Shown here: positions 7,675 through 17,521 of the stretch, one piece after another
How positions within the stretch are numbered: position 1 is the stretch's first letter
Layout: every line of letters starts with the position of its first letter
Assembly (NCBI RefSeq): GCF_000378385.1
Contig: NZ_KB899661.1
Span: 446,635-510,634, forward strand
Source of the DNA: Paenibacillus daejeonensis DSM 15491
GTDB lineage: Bacteria; Bacillota; Bacilli; Paenibacillales; Paenibacillaceae
Length of the DNA: 64,000 nucleotides
Reading direction: 5' to 3'
The notes under the pieces: generated by a model
Told to the model about the DNA's origin: nothing
Databases searched by the model: none
The model's input: only the letters and a program-made list of their open reading frames with translations
Translations under genes and position numbers: made by a program

Positions 7675-10600
7675 GTGTCGCTATTGCGTTCTAAGTCTCT
7701 TCTCTCGCTCACTCTTTCTTTTTCTCTCATTTTAACTATGTTTTTTCAGTCAGCACCTGTTGTAACAGCCAGTGGGATGACAACCTCTGACCCATGGTTA
7801 CTTGCAGAAAGCCTCAATATGGATGCTAGCATGGGGTCACGTATGCTGCAAGGTGAGCTTTCGGGTGAAATTCATTCCGACTCCGATCTCATCAACTATT
7901 TATCTGGAAATCAGAACTCCTTCCGACGTTCACAAGCTCAAAGCACGCTTCAAATCGTCGATCGAAACAGTGACTCACAAGGCAAGCAGCACTATCGGTT
8001 ACAGCAGCATTACAATGGAATACCTGTATACGGCATGTACATCACAGCACATATAGGAACGGACAAGAAGATTTATGCGATTACAAATGATTCTTCGACT
8101 GAAATTGAAAATATAGTATTGAATACCCAGCCAACCATTGTGGAGAGCCATGCGATCAATTATCTGCAGGCTGCTATTGAACAAGAGCAAGGGTATACGA
8201 TCACTTTTGACGCTTCAGACGACATCCTCAGAAAGACTGAGCCCCAAGCAGAGCTCCTCATCTATCCTTTCAATGATACCTATTTTCTTGCCTATCGCGT
8301 AGAACTTACATACTCCCAACCGGTGGACGGTCGGTGGGTTGGCTTCGTGAATGCACACACGGGGGAAGTACTGAAGAAGTTTGACCGCATTGCACGGGCC
8401 CTGCCTGCTGGAGTAGAAACAAGCAACAGCGCTGGTTACTACGGTGTCACAAGAGCCCTTTCAGTTACCAAAGAAGCTGAGAATCGCTTTTATTTATCTG
8501 ACAAAACAAAAGACATGTACCGCATTGAATATGGTAGAGAAGTTGGCGTAATTGAAACCTATGACGCTACTAACCCTTTCTTCCCGATCGAGTCCGACAC
8601 GATCCGATTTAACGATCCGGATGCGGTGGATGCTCATTACTTTGCCGGACAAGTGTATGACTTCTATGCCAGCAATTATAATCGCAACAGTCTGGACGAC
8701 AAAGGGATGTCCATTATTTCTGTTGTAAATGTCGGTGCGATTGATAATGCCTACTGGAATGGTTACGAGCTGGTCTTTGGAGACGGCCAAGATCTATTCG
8801 AATGCTTGACTTGCGCCAATGATATTATCGCGCATGAATTTACACATGGCGTCATTGAACATACCGCTAATCTTGAATACGTCGGGCAATCCGGTGCGCT
8901 TAACGAATCGATAGCCGATATCATGGCTGTTGTTTTCGATGCGGAGGACTGGGCCATCGGGGAAGATTCGGGTATCACCGGCGCGCACGGTGTACTTCGC
9001 GATCTCGCAAATCCTGAACGAAGCTTAACGCCCCAGCCCGCTTCCATGTCCGACTATGTCCATCTCCCTGAAGATAGTGCACATGATAACGGAGGCATTC
9101 ATACCAATAGCGGAATTCCGAATCATGCTGCCTACTTGATTGCCAAAGGAATCGATGCACGGCCTGATTTACAAGGACAAGGTCGGGCTTTGCTTGGCCA
9201 TATCACCTATGGTGCCCTAACTTCCTATCTCACGCCTACCTCCGACTTCGAGGCAGGGCGTGATGCATTCGTATTGGCTGCTGGCGACTTGAACCTAGCC
9301 GAGAACCAACGCAATGACATCATTGCGATCGTTAAGGACGCTTGGGCAACAGTCGGACTCCCCTATACAAATAATGAGAACAATATTATCTCCTTCCATG
9401 TTTCTGGAATGGACGGGCACGCTGAGATTAATACCCTGGCACATACCGTTACCTTTCGTGTGAAATACGGAACAGATTTGACGGCGTTAGTTCCTCAAAT
9501 CGGAATTTCACCAGGCGCGACTATAACCCCTGGTGGAGATATAGTTCAAGATTTTACAAAACCTGTGACCTATACAGTCACCTCCAACAATGGACAATCT
9601 CAGACATGGCTGGTTCAAGGCTCAATACTTAATCCTGCTGCTAATAATGACATTATTGACCTCCAAGCAGACATATTAACGGGATCTGCCATTATTGATG
9701 CTGTTCAGCATAAAGTTACTTTGTATGTGGAAGAGACAGATAACTTATCTGCTATTCAACCTTCCATTGAACTCTCTGAAGGAGCCAGCATTTCCCCGGC
9801 AAGCGGAACAACGGTCAACCTAAGACAGCCAGTGCTATACACCGTTACTGCAGAAGATGGAACTGCCCAGCAGTGGACCGTAACAGCGATCAAGGATTCA
9901 AGGAGCCCTAAAGTACTGGGAGCTGTTGCACTGGGAAGCACCGTTGTCGCCGTTGTATTCGACCAGCCGATGAGCTTCTCTACACTCGGCAATGCCGCCA
10001 ATTATAAGATGGAATCATTGATCTCCAGTTATTCCAACCCGCAGATTACGAAGGTAGAGGTGGACTGCACAGATGCGAGCATCGTGTACTTAACGACCTC
10101 TACGCTTGTATCGCAGAATGGCTATAAGCTCTCCGTATCCAATCTGAAGGGGAGCAACGGCAACAGCGTTCGTCCAGACTCCACCACAGGCTACTTCCTG
10201 ACGGACGATACTACACCGCCCGTTCTGAATACGGCAAGAATTCAAGGCAATCAGCTCGTATTGACCTTTAACGAGCCGATAAAGTCGGGATATGGCGCAG
10301 TTAGAGACACGTTTCAATTGCATGTGAACGGTAAGGAGATCACTTCCCCTTTCTCTGAGATTTCGTCAGCAGGGCGAAGGATCATGTTAACATTGAGACA
10401 GCAAATCTCTGAGACCGATGACGTGCAAGTTTCTTATACGCATTATTCTCATATTGTCAAAGTCACTGATCAGAGCGGGAATGTCTTGCCTTCTTTCAGT
10501 AAGGTATCCGTTATTAATCGTACGAGCAGCTCGTCTTCGTCAGCAGGCGAAGGGTGGGCCCACTTCAACGGTACTGTGAAACAAATGATTAAGCATCCGA

Positions 10601-13008
10601 CAGAACCGATTATCTATACCATTTACAATAATAGTCGCAGGGTCGCCATGGCCAATATGGATACAGGTGATACGAGCACCACAACTTTGGATCGCGAAGT
10701 GGAAAGGATTTATACCGCTGGCGGAAAATTGTATGTCGCTTTAGTTGATCGACCACATAGTTATACTTGGTGGAAAGAAGACCAGACAGGCAGTATCGCG
10801 ATCCTGAACGAACACTCACTGGAGACGATCGTACAGTTCAATATTTCCATCGACCCGTTCGATTTAGTTGTAAATGAAGCTGGCGTTATTTATGTATCCT
10901 CCGGCTCCGGTCAGCATACGGAGATTCATTCTTACTCCCCCGCCGACTATTCGCTGATTGGTAAATCCAGTATTCGTCAAAGGTCCTATTTGCAATATCG
11001 ACCTGATCTTATTCATTCTATTAATACAGATGTATCTCCAAGAGACATTCATGCCTATAACGTAAATTATACCGGTCAATTTCTGCCACCGGATGTGCGT
11101 GGTTATGATTCTCCTTATCACGGAGACTATCCAATGTCCACCTATCTGCGGATATCCCCAGACCATCAGTTTCTCTTCAATGGAGCAGGGACCATCTTTA
11201 CAAGCTCGCTCACGAGAGAAAACAACATGCGCTTTGTTGACACGATAGCGCCGTTCAGCAGCATCGTGTTCTCTCCTGACCTTAGTCAGTTCTATACCTT
11301 GAGCGGAACAACGCTGAGCATCTACAATTATTCTTCAAGCTTCTTGCTTGAAAGACAAATTGCATTGCCGGCGACTGCTGCAGCCATCATGCCGGGCAAT
11401 CAGCCGGATGAAATCTTGGTCGCCTACTCTCGTAATGGCGGTACAACCGTACTGCCATACTCCCTGCAGCAAGAAAGTGTCTCCGCATTGGACACTCCAT
11501 CTCTTGCAGCGGCGTATGCCCATGTGGCTATAAACGCCTGCCCTATTAATCCGGGTGGCGGTAGTACTCCTCCACCTGCAGGAGGCGGCGTGACTCCGCC
11601 TTCGCCTCCTCCTGCTGGGGGTGGCGGGGGTGGTGGCGGGACTCCACCTTCTCCTCCTCCTGCCGGGGGTGGCGGGGGTGTTACGCCTCCTCCTGCTTCC
11701 AAGGTTGAACCAACCATTATACTACCCGAGGAAGCGATGAATGCGAGCAAACTCGTCGATTCATCGGGCAATACAACACATTTGTTCATACCCGACCCTG
11801 AGAAGCTCAAGCAATCGCTAATCGATGCACAGGCAGGTGCAGAAGCACAACGAGAGGAACAGGAGAGCGCCGTTATTCCAACTCTCATCATGTCGATTGG
11901 GAAGCTTGACTACGGAGCAACGATTCAAATTCCTGCAAGTGTCTTTTTGCAAGGGAATCAGATGGACTCGGCGGCCGTACTCTCCATTCAAGCCGATGAA
12001 GTGACTTACGATCTTCCCGTCCAAGCGATTACTGCCAGCAGCTTGAAAGAAGCATGGGGAAGCAATATAGATCTAGACATCATTAAGCTTTCGATTGCAA
12101 TATCACGAACAAGTAGCTCTCTTAATAACCAGATCAAAGAGCAGTTAGCCAAGGAAGGCTTGCAATCACTGACAGATGCCTACAACTTTACAATTACGTT
12201 GGACGCGCAGGGGAAATCCATGCCGTTGAATGATTTTAATGGCCTGTATCTTACCCGCACCTTCCTTCTCACAACAGAAGCAAGTGCTCGTACGCTAACG
12301 GCTCTGCTCTACGATCCAAAGACGGGATCCTCTCGTTTCGTACCTGCTTTTGTGAGCAAAGAGGGAGATCAGGCAACCGTTGCGGTCAAGACTCCGCATA
12401 ATAGCATCTATACCGTGGCCAGTTCCTCGAAAACCTTCACCGATCTGGAAGGCCATTGGGCGAAGCATGACATTGAAGTTTTGGCTGCCAAGAAGGTGGT
12501 CCTCGGAATCACGGACAAGACTTTTGCACCGGATCGCACGGTAACTAGAGCAGAGTTCGCAACCTTGCTTGTGCGCTCACTCGGATTAGCGACATCGCAA
12601 GCCAGCGCGATGAAATTCATAGATGTCAAGCCGGATGCCTGGTACGCCCTGACGGCCAGCACGGCTGCTCAAGCTGGCTTAATCAAGGGAGATACAGAGG
12701 GAAGATTCAACCCGAACGGAATTATCACCCGCCAAGAGATGGCCGTCATGATTAATAGAGCCATTCAATATGCTGGAAATTCTGGTGTAGCAATCAGCAA
12801 TGTTCAGCAGAACGCTGGCTCCGGGACACCATCGGATTCAGCCGCTTTCCCTCAATGGTCCGCCCTCGATATTAAGAGAATGCTTGACCTGGGAATTATG
12901 AATACCGGTATTGACGGCAAATTCGAACCCACATTGCCTGTGACACGAGCCCATGCAACCGTCTCGTTAAAACAAATGCTTCTCCAGCTCAACTTTATCA
13001 ATGAATAG
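7675..13008 (+). CDS. M4 (thermolysin-like) metalloprotease with beta-propeller and three SLH domains
   Basis: 1777 residues. Order: signal peptide (to about 32), FTP propeptide, M4 domain with HEFTH (387-391, zinc ligands), Glu411 in ALNES, and His in GGIHTNSGIPN as in thermolysin; two cadherin-like/DUF5018-type modules (NIISFHVSGMDG, DIIDLQADILTG); two SbsA/SwmB-like modules; a long WD/YVTN-like propeller region; a Pro/Gly linker (11548-11700); three C-terminal SLH domains that should bind pyruvylated wall polymer. All catalytic residues are present, so it is likely an active protease fixed to the cell surface. GTG at 7675 is preferred (AAGGGGG 10 bases before); a TTG at 7639 in frame is possible. 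A terminator follows. M4 enzymes are normally released; surface anchoring and the propeller are unusual. Confidence 0.92.
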   Translation: MSLLRSKSLLSLTLSFSLILTMFFQSAPVVTASGMTTSDPWLLAESLNMDASMGSRMLQGELSGEIHSDSDLINYLSGNQNSFRRSQAQSTLQIVDRNSDSQGKQHYRLQQHYNGIPVYGMYITAHIGTDKKIYAITNDSSTEIENIVLNTQPTIVESHAINYLQAAIEQEQGYTITFDASDDILRKTEPQAELLIYPFNDTYFLAYRVELTYSQPVDGRWVGFVNAHTGEVLKKFDRIARALPAGVETSNSAGYYGVTRALSVTKEAENRFYLSDKTKDMYRIEYGREVGVIETYDATNPFFPIESDTIRFNDPDAVDAHYFAGQVYDFYASNYNRNSLDDKGMSIISVVNVGAIDNAYWNGYELVFGDGQDLFECLTCANDIIAHEFTHGVIEHTANLEYVGQSGALNESIADIMAVVFDAEDWAIGEDSGITGAHGVLRDLANPERSLTPQPASMSDYVHLPEDSAHDNGGIHTNSGIPNHAAYLIAKGIDARPDLQGQGRALLGHITYGALTSYLTPTSDFEAGRDAFVLAAGDLNLAENQRNDIIAIVKDAWATVGLPYTNNENNIISFHVSGMDGHAEINTLAHTVTFRVKYGTDLTALVPQIGISPGATITPGGDIVQDFTKPVTYTVTSNNGQSQTWLVQGSILNPAANNDIIDLQADILTGSAIIDAVQHKVTLYVEETDNLSAIQPSIELSEGASISPASGTTVNLRQPVLYTVTAEDGTAQQWTVTAIKDSRSPKVLGAVALGSTVVAVVFDQPMSFSTLGNAANYKMESLISSYSNPQITKVEVDCTDASIVYLTTSTLVSQNGYKLSVSNLKGSNGNSVRPDSTTGYFLTDDTTPPVLNTARIQGNQLVLTFNEPIKSGYGAVRDTFQLHVNGKEITSPFSEISSAGRRIMLTLRQQISETDDVQVSYTHYSHIVKVTDQSGNVLPSFSKVSVINRTSSSSSSAGEGWAHFNGTVKQMIKHPTEPIIYTIYNNSRRVAMANMDTGDTSTTTLDREVERIYTAGGKLYVALVDRPHSYTWWKEDQTGSIAILNEHSLETIVQFNISIDPFDLVVNEAGVIYVSSGSGQHTEIHSYSPADYSLIGKSSIRQRSYLQYRPDLIHSINTDVSPRDIHAYNVNYTGQFLPPDVRGYDSPYHGDYPMSTYLRISPDHQFLFNGAGTIFTSSLTRENNMRFVDTIAPFSSIVFSPDLSQFYTLSGTTLSIYNYSSSFLLERQIALPATAAAIMPGNQPDEILVAYSRNGGTTVLPYSLQQESVSALDTPSLAAAYAHVAINACPINPGGGSTPPPAGGGVTPPSPPPAGGGGGGGGTPPSPPPAGGGGGVTPPPASKVEPTIILPEEAMNASKLVDSSGNTTHLFIPDPEKLKQSLIDAQAGAEAQREEQESAVIPTLIMSIGKLDYGATIQIPASVFLQGNQMDSAAVLSIQADEVTYDLPVQAITASSLKEAWGSNIDLDIIKLSIAISRTSSSLNNQIKEQLAKEGLQSLTDAYNFTITLDAQGKSMPLNDFNGLYLTRTFLLTTEASARTLTALLYDPKTGSSRFVPAFVSKEGDQATVAVKTPHNSIYTVASSSKTFTDLEGHWAKHDIEVLAAKKVVLGITDKTFAPDRTVTRAEFATLLVRSLGLATSQASAMKFIDVKPDAWYALTASTAAQAGLIKGDTEGRFNPNGIITRQEMAVMINRAIQYAGNSGVAISNVQQNAGSGTPSDSAAFPQWSALDIKRMLDLGIMNTGIDGKFEPTLPVTRAHATVSLKQMLLQLNFINE
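11548..11700 (+). repeat. Low-complexity Pro/Gly linker inside the metalloprotease gene
   Basis: Repeated blocks of PPPAGGG / PPSPPPAGGGG encoded by near-identical short DNA repeats. It separates the propeller from the wall-proximal part and is a likely site of length variation between strains. Confidence 0.85.
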
Positions 13009-13019
13009 TTAATTTGTTC

Positions 13020-13080
13020 AAATGGAGGGTTACTCCAAGATGGCTTATTCCAGCCTTCTTCGGGGTTATCCTCCATTTTT
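13020..13080 (+). terminator. Terminator of the metalloprotease gene
   Basis: AAATGGAGG (13020-13028) pairs with CCTCCATTT (13070-13078), extended by partial pairing inwards, followed by T. It begins 11 bases after the stop codon. Confidence 0.75.
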
Positions 13081-13091
13081 GCGTTGTCCAT

Positions 13092-14414
13092 ATGTATAAT
13101 GAAGATACGGATTCAAGAGCGGTCAAGGTAAAACAGGCTCAAGAAAGGAATGCCCTCCTCATGACGAAAATCAAACCCGGTCGCCTGGCGGAGCTCAGCA
13201 TCGCCCAGTGGCAGGAATGGATCGCTGAGCATGCCCAGCACGTGCGAAGCACCCCTTACCAGCAAGAATATGGAAACGAGGTACGCGCCTTGGTGCGCGA
13301 AGCCCTGCCGGAGCTGACAGCCGAAGCAGACTGGCTGTTCGACCTGAACATCCACCTGTTCCTGCTCCGCAAGCAGTCAACCAGCGGTCACTCAAGTTAC
13401 GCTGCTCAGATTGCAGCCTCCGAGACAATCCAGGAAGTTGCAAATCACCTGGTGCACGGCTCAACGCTGGATATTGCAGCCAGACAGTGGGACCGGCTCT
13501 TGGAGACCACCACGTACATTCGGGAAACAGCTGTCACTCATCATTGGTCACCCACTGCCTTTCTAGACATCTATGTTGAACTGTGGATTCAGATGATTGC
13601 CCCCAAGGCGGACGGCAATCGTATCTTCGAAGAAGAACTTGCGCGACTGAATGAGGCTGAGGAGACGGTCCTGGCGGCAGAGAAGGCAGATTCGACCTCC
13701 CTAACCGGCTCAACGTATGGTCACGGGCCCCGCAAGACGCACAAGCTCTTCCTCCTCGTCGCCCGTGCCTGGATGCAGCTCTGGCTCGTGGAAGACCGCA
13801 AGGCATGGCAGCTGCTCGAGATAGCAGAGCGTCATCAGCTCCAGCCTGGACACGTGTTCCGCTTCTTAAGCGTGCTGGAAGAAGCCGGCGAATGGCATCG
13901 GCTGGAAGCCTGGCTGAGCGAATGCGCGACTGAGCGGATTGGGCGTCGCCCCGGTACCCTGGAGAAGTACGGGCGCTATTGGGACGCTGTCGTGGAGCGC
14001 GTGCCGGAGGCAGAGGATCGCATGTGGCATGGCATTAAGAGCCAGCTCCCCTACTCCCGTAGTCTGTATGAGGAGAAGCTGCTGCACTACCGCCGCTGGC
14101 GGCAGTGGGTGGATTATCAGCTCAGTGTCGGCAGCGACCCGCTAGACTTTCGTGTCAAGGACCTGCAGCCCATCGACAAAGAGGCGCCCGAGGCGCTGCT
14201 GCCTTTTTATCATCAGGGTGCAGAGAAGTACGTGCTGCTCAAAAACCGCAACGGGTACAAACGGGCCGTAAAGCTGCTCAAACGACTGGCCAAGCTGTAC
14301 AAGAAACTGAAGCGTGAGGAGCGGTGGGCAGCATACATCGAGACGTTCGCCCGCCGGCACAGCCGGCTGCGCGCCCTCCAGGAAGAGTTAAGGAAAGGAA
14401 AGCTGATCCCATGA
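13092..14414 (+). CDS. SWIM-family-like protein lacking the N-terminal zinc-finger part
   Basis: 440 residues from ATG 13092, or 417 from ATG 13161, which has AAAGGA 11 bases before it. The C-terminal 330 residues are helical and Arg/Lys-rich, ending in NGYKRAVKLLKRLAKLYKKL...RLRALQEELRKGKLI, which I recognise as the tail of SWIM zinc-finger proteins encoded just before SNF2 helicases (ywqB-ywqA in Bacillus). Such proteins are usually longer and carry C-x-C...C-x-H near the N-terminus; none is present here. Homology-like sequence already appears at the first codons, directly after the terminator of the protease gene, as if the 5' part had been lost. It overlaps the SNF2 start by 4 bp (ATGA). 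Possibly a damaged gene; assignment rests on recognition and is moderate. Confidence 0.6.
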   Translation: MYNEDTDSRAVKVKQAQERNALLMTKIKPGRLAELSIAQWQEWIAEHAQHVRSTPYQQEYGNEVRALVREALPELTAEADWLFDLNIHLFLLRKQSTSGHSSYAAQIAASETIQEVANHLVHGSTLDIAARQWDRLLETTTYIRETAVTHHWSPTAFLDIYVELWIQMIAPKADGNRIFEEELARLNEAEETVLAAEKADSTSLTGSTYGHGPRKTHKLFLLVARAWMQLWLVEDRKAWQLLEIAERHQLQPGHVFRFLSVLEEAGEWHRLEAWLSECATERIGRRPGTLEKYGRYWDAVVERVPEAEDRMWHGIKSQLPYSRSLYEEKLLHYRRWRQWVDYQLSVGSDPLDFRVKDLQPIDKEAPEALLPFYHQGAEKYVLLKNRNGYKRAVKLLKRLAKLYKKLKREERWAAYIETFARRHSRLRALQEELRKGKLIP

Positions 14415-17400
14415 CGACATCCCACAATCACCTGGAGACGCTCGCCGTCCGCATGATGCTCACGTCGCATGGCGATGCGCTGTTCTTCGCAGACCCGGAT
14501 ACCCAGCGGGAGTCGACGGGACTGCAGCTGAAGCATCGCTTGTTTGCGTGGCACGAGCCGTCCTTCTACGGTACCGAATTGGAGGTCCATCAGGTTGGGG
14601 AGCTGGAGGCCGTGGTGCTGCCTGCCGAGGACGTCATTCCCTTCTTCGCCCAAGGGCTGCTGCTGGCCCATATTCAGTGGACGTGGGAAGGCGATGCTGC
14701 GCAGCTCCAGCCCTTGGCACCACTGCTGGAGGAGTTGCTAGAGAAGCGACAGTATGTGCCCGACCTGACGGCTTACCGCAGCGGCTCCCTGCGCTGGAGC
14801 TGGGAGGCGGCAGCGATGAAGGCGGCCTGGCGGCAGGCTGGTCTCAGCCCTACAGACTCAGCGGGCAGCGGCTGGAGCGAGGAGGCGCTCGCCGGACTGA
14901 AGGCGGCCTTCTCGGCGGCGGTTACGAGCCGCTATTACGGAACCGAGGCGGACGAGGCCGAGCTACGTCAGGAATTCCCTGCCCTGTTCGCACGCCAGAA
15001 TGTAGTAGCGGCGACGGCCGGACTGGACAGCGAGACCTGGCTCGTGCAGATTGGCTGGAAGGCAGACGTCGCCCCGTTCCGACCCCTGCTGCAGCTCATC
15101 GAGCCGTGGGAGGGAGACGAGCGCTCCCGCTGGTGGCTGCGGCTCGTGCTGCAGGACAAGAGCGATCCGGCCAAGCTCCGCCGGGTGAAGCTCAGCGGCA
15201 ACGGGGAAGCGACAGGGAAATGGCCTGACGCATGGGCGGAGCCGATCCGCAGCCGTTCGGCGGGTTGGCTGGACCGGCTGCGGGCCTCTCTGCCCCCCGA
15301 GCGGCTGTGGCGCGGCGAGGATGTGCTGGCTGCGCCGCTGGACGACGCGGCGGCCTGGCGTTTTCTGAACACGGACAGCCGCCAGTTGCTCGAAGCCGGC
15401 TGGCAGGTATTGCTGCCCGCTTGGTGGGAGGCCGCCAGCCGCAAGAAGCCGCGCCTGCGGGCGGCGGTGCAATCCGAAGAGGAGTCCAAGAAGCGCGGTG
15501 GTGGCGGCGGCAAGTCGTTATTTGGGCTAGACGCCATCCTGAGCTTCAACTGGCGCATCTCCATCGGCGATGCCGATCTGAACGAAGAGGAATTCGATGC
15601 GCTGGTCGCACGAGGGGAGCGTCTGGTGAAATTCCGGGACCGCTGGATCGCGCTGGATCCGGCGCTGATCGCCCAGATTCGCCGCATGATGGAAGGCATG
15701 GACAAGAATGAGGGGCTGAGCTTCCAGGACGTGCTGCAACTGCATCTGCTATCGCAGGGCGAGATGGAGGGCGAGGCGGCTGGCGGGACAGGCGACAGCG
15801 CCGAGGCGTCCGGGGCCGATACCCGGGTTCAGCTGGAAGTCGAGCTGAATGCCCACTTGACCGGGTTGATCGCCCGCATCAACCAGCAGCGTGAGTGGCC
15901 GTCGCTCGAGCCTCCGGCCGGCCTGCACGCTGAGCTGCGCAGCTATCAGCGGGATGGCTTTTCCTGGCTGGCCTTTCTCCGTCGCTTCGGACTCGGGGCC
16001 TGTCTGGCGGACGATATGGGCCTCGGCAAGACGGTCCAGTTAATAACCTATCTGCTGCATGTCAAGGAGTCGGCGGATGAGGGAGCCCATCTCCCGTCAC
16101 TGATCATCTGCCCCACGTCGGTGCTAGGGAACTGGCAGAAGGAGCTGTCCCGCTTCGCTCCATCACTTCGTGTAGCCATGCATTATGGCTCTAAGCGCAA
16201 GAGCGGCGCAGCGTTTCAAGCCGAGGCCCGCAGTGTCGATGTGATGCTGACCTCATTTGCTACTGCCTCGCTGGATCAGGAGACGTTGGCCGGGTTCCAA
16301 TGGGGAGCCGTCTGTCTGGATGAGGCACAGAATATCAAGAACGCCCAGACCAAGCAGGCCATCGCGGTCAAGAGCCTGCCTGCCCTTCATCGCATTGCGC
16401 TTACCGGAACGCCGATTGAGAACCGGTTGGCCGAGCTGTGGTCCATTTACGATTTCATCGTACCCACTTACCTCGGCTCGGCCAAGGCATTCCAGAACCG
16501 GTTCGCTGCTCCTATTGAGAACGAACGGGATGCGCGGCGAACGGCAGAGCTGCAGCGACTCGTCAAACCATTTCTGCTGCGGCGCAAGAAGAAGGATCCT
16601 GCCATTCAGCTGGACCTGCCGGACAAGAACGAGATGAAGACCTACGTTCCGCTCACCTCGGAGCAGGCCGCCCTATACGACACGACCGTCAAGGAGTTGC
16701 TGGATCGGGTGAAGAAGCTGGACGGTATACAGCGCAAAGGCGCCATTCTCGGTGCCCTGACGCGGCTCAAGCAAGCGTGCGACCATCCGGCGCTGCTGGA
16801 TGAAGATCCGGGGGCGGAGCCAGAGGAAGGTCCGCCTCCGCCAGAGGCCATCGCCGCCCGCTCCTCCAAGCTCGAGCGGCTGGTCGCGATGGTCAAGGAG
16901 CTGCGCGAGGCGGATGAGCGTTGTCTGATCTTCACCCAATACATCGGCATGGGCAAGATGATCCAGGACGTGCTGCAACGCGAGCTGGACGAGCCGGTGC
17001 TGTACTTGAACGGCAGTACGCCGAAGCTGCAGCGGGACCGGATGGTCGAGCAGTTCCAGTCCCGCGAGCTTCCGGCCGCAGAGCAGCCCAATGTGTTTAT
17101 CCTCTCGCTCAAGGCGGGCGGTGTCGGGCTTAATCTGACCGCAGCGAACCACGTCTTCCACTTCGACCGCTGGTGGAACCCGGCCGTCGAGAACCAGGCC
17201 ACCGACCGTGCTTACCGGATGGGCCAGACGCGCGACGTCCAGGTGCACAAGTTCATCTCCCTTGGCACGCTGGAGGAGCGCATCGACGAGATGCTGGAGA
17301 ACAAGCAGCAGCTCAGCGACAATGTCATCACCAGCTCCGAGGGCTGGATTACCGAGCTGTCGACTGAAGCACTGACCGAGCTGTTCACGCTGCGACGGGA

Positions 17401-17416
17401 CTGGTCGGGGGACTAG
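14411..17416 (+). CDS. SNF2-family DEAD/DEAH-box helicase, YwqA-like
   Basis: 1001 residues. The first ~480 form the SNF2-associated N-terminal region, with a Gly-rich hinge (RGGGGGKS) near 360. The ATPase core follows: YQRDGFSWLAFL, Walker A DDMGLGKT (534-541), DEAQ box (637-640), LTGTPIENRL, then the second lobe with LIFTQY, LSLKAGGVGLNLTAA and RAYRMGQT. All key motifs are intact. The start at 14411 overlaps the upstream stop and has AAGGAAAG. Proteins of this type move on DNA or remodel nucleoprotein; the bacterial role is not well defined. Strikingly high GC leaves several other frames open, which are not genes. Confidence 0.93.
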   Translation: MTTSHNHLETLAVRMMLTSHGDALFFADPDTQRESTGLQLKHRLFAWHEPSFYGTELEVHQVGELEAVVLPAEDVIPFFAQGLLLAHIQWTWEGDAAQLQPLAPLLEELLEKRQYVPDLTAYRSGSLRWSWEAAAMKAAWRQAGLSPTDSAGSGWSEEALAGLKAAFSAAVTSRYYGTEADEAELRQEFPALFARQNVVAATAGLDSETWLVQIGWKADVAPFRPLLQLIEPWEGDERSRWWLRLVLQDKSDPAKLRRVKLSGNGEATGKWPDAWAEPIRSRSAGWLDRLRASLPPERLWRGEDVLAAPLDDAAAWRFLNTDSRQLLEAGWQVLLPAWWEAASRKKPRLRAAVQSEEESKKRGGGGGKSLFGLDAILSFNWRISIGDADLNEEEFDALVARGERLVKFRDRWIALDPALIAQIRRMMEGMDKNEGLSFQDVLQLHLLSQGEMEGEAAGGTGDSAEASGADTRVQLEVELNAHLTGLIARINQQREWPSLEPPAGLHAELRSYQRDGFSWLAFLRRFGLGACLADDMGLGKTVQLITYLLHVKESADEGAHLPSLIICPTSVLGNWQKELSRFAPSLRVAMHYGSKRKSGAAFQAEARSVDVMLTSFATASLDQETLAGFQWGAVCLDEAQNIKNAQTKQAIAVKSLPALHRIALTGTPIENRLAELWSIYDFIVPTYLGSAKAFQNRFAAPIENERDARRTAELQRLVKPFLLRRKKKDPAIQLDLPDKNEMKTYVPLTSEQAALYDTTVKELLDRVKKLDGIQRKGAILGALTRLKQACDHPALLDEDPGAEPEEGPPPPEAIAARSSKLERLVAMVKELREADERCLIFTQYIGMGKMIQDVLQRELDEPVLYLNGSTPKLQRDRMVEQFQSRELPAAEQPNVFILSLKAGGVGLNLTAANHVFHFDRWWNPAVENQATDRAYRMGQTRDVQVHKFISLGTLEERIDEMLENKQQLSDNVITSSEGWITELSTEALTELFTLRRDWSGD

Positions 17417-17443
17417 GGCAAGACTTGAGGTAGTCTAAAAGTG

Positions 17444-17487
17444 AAAAAGGCGGCGCAAGAGGAATTCCTCTGCGTCGCCTTTTTTTC
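17444..17487. terminator. Bidirectional terminator between SNF2 and the converging SLH gene
   Basis: AAAAAGGCGGCGCAAGAGGA pairs with TCCTCTGCGTCGCC followed by seven T. A and T runs on both sides allow use from either direction. Confidence 0.88.
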
Positions 17488-17521
17488 GTTGCGATATTTG
17501 TATGCTCTTTTCAAATAAGCT

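Noticed and set aside
14548-17248. Several 100-245 codon frames over the SNF2 gene
   Set aside because: High GC keeps alternative frames open; they show Arg/Ala/Pro-rich shadow composition and no domains, while the SNF2 frame has all motifs.
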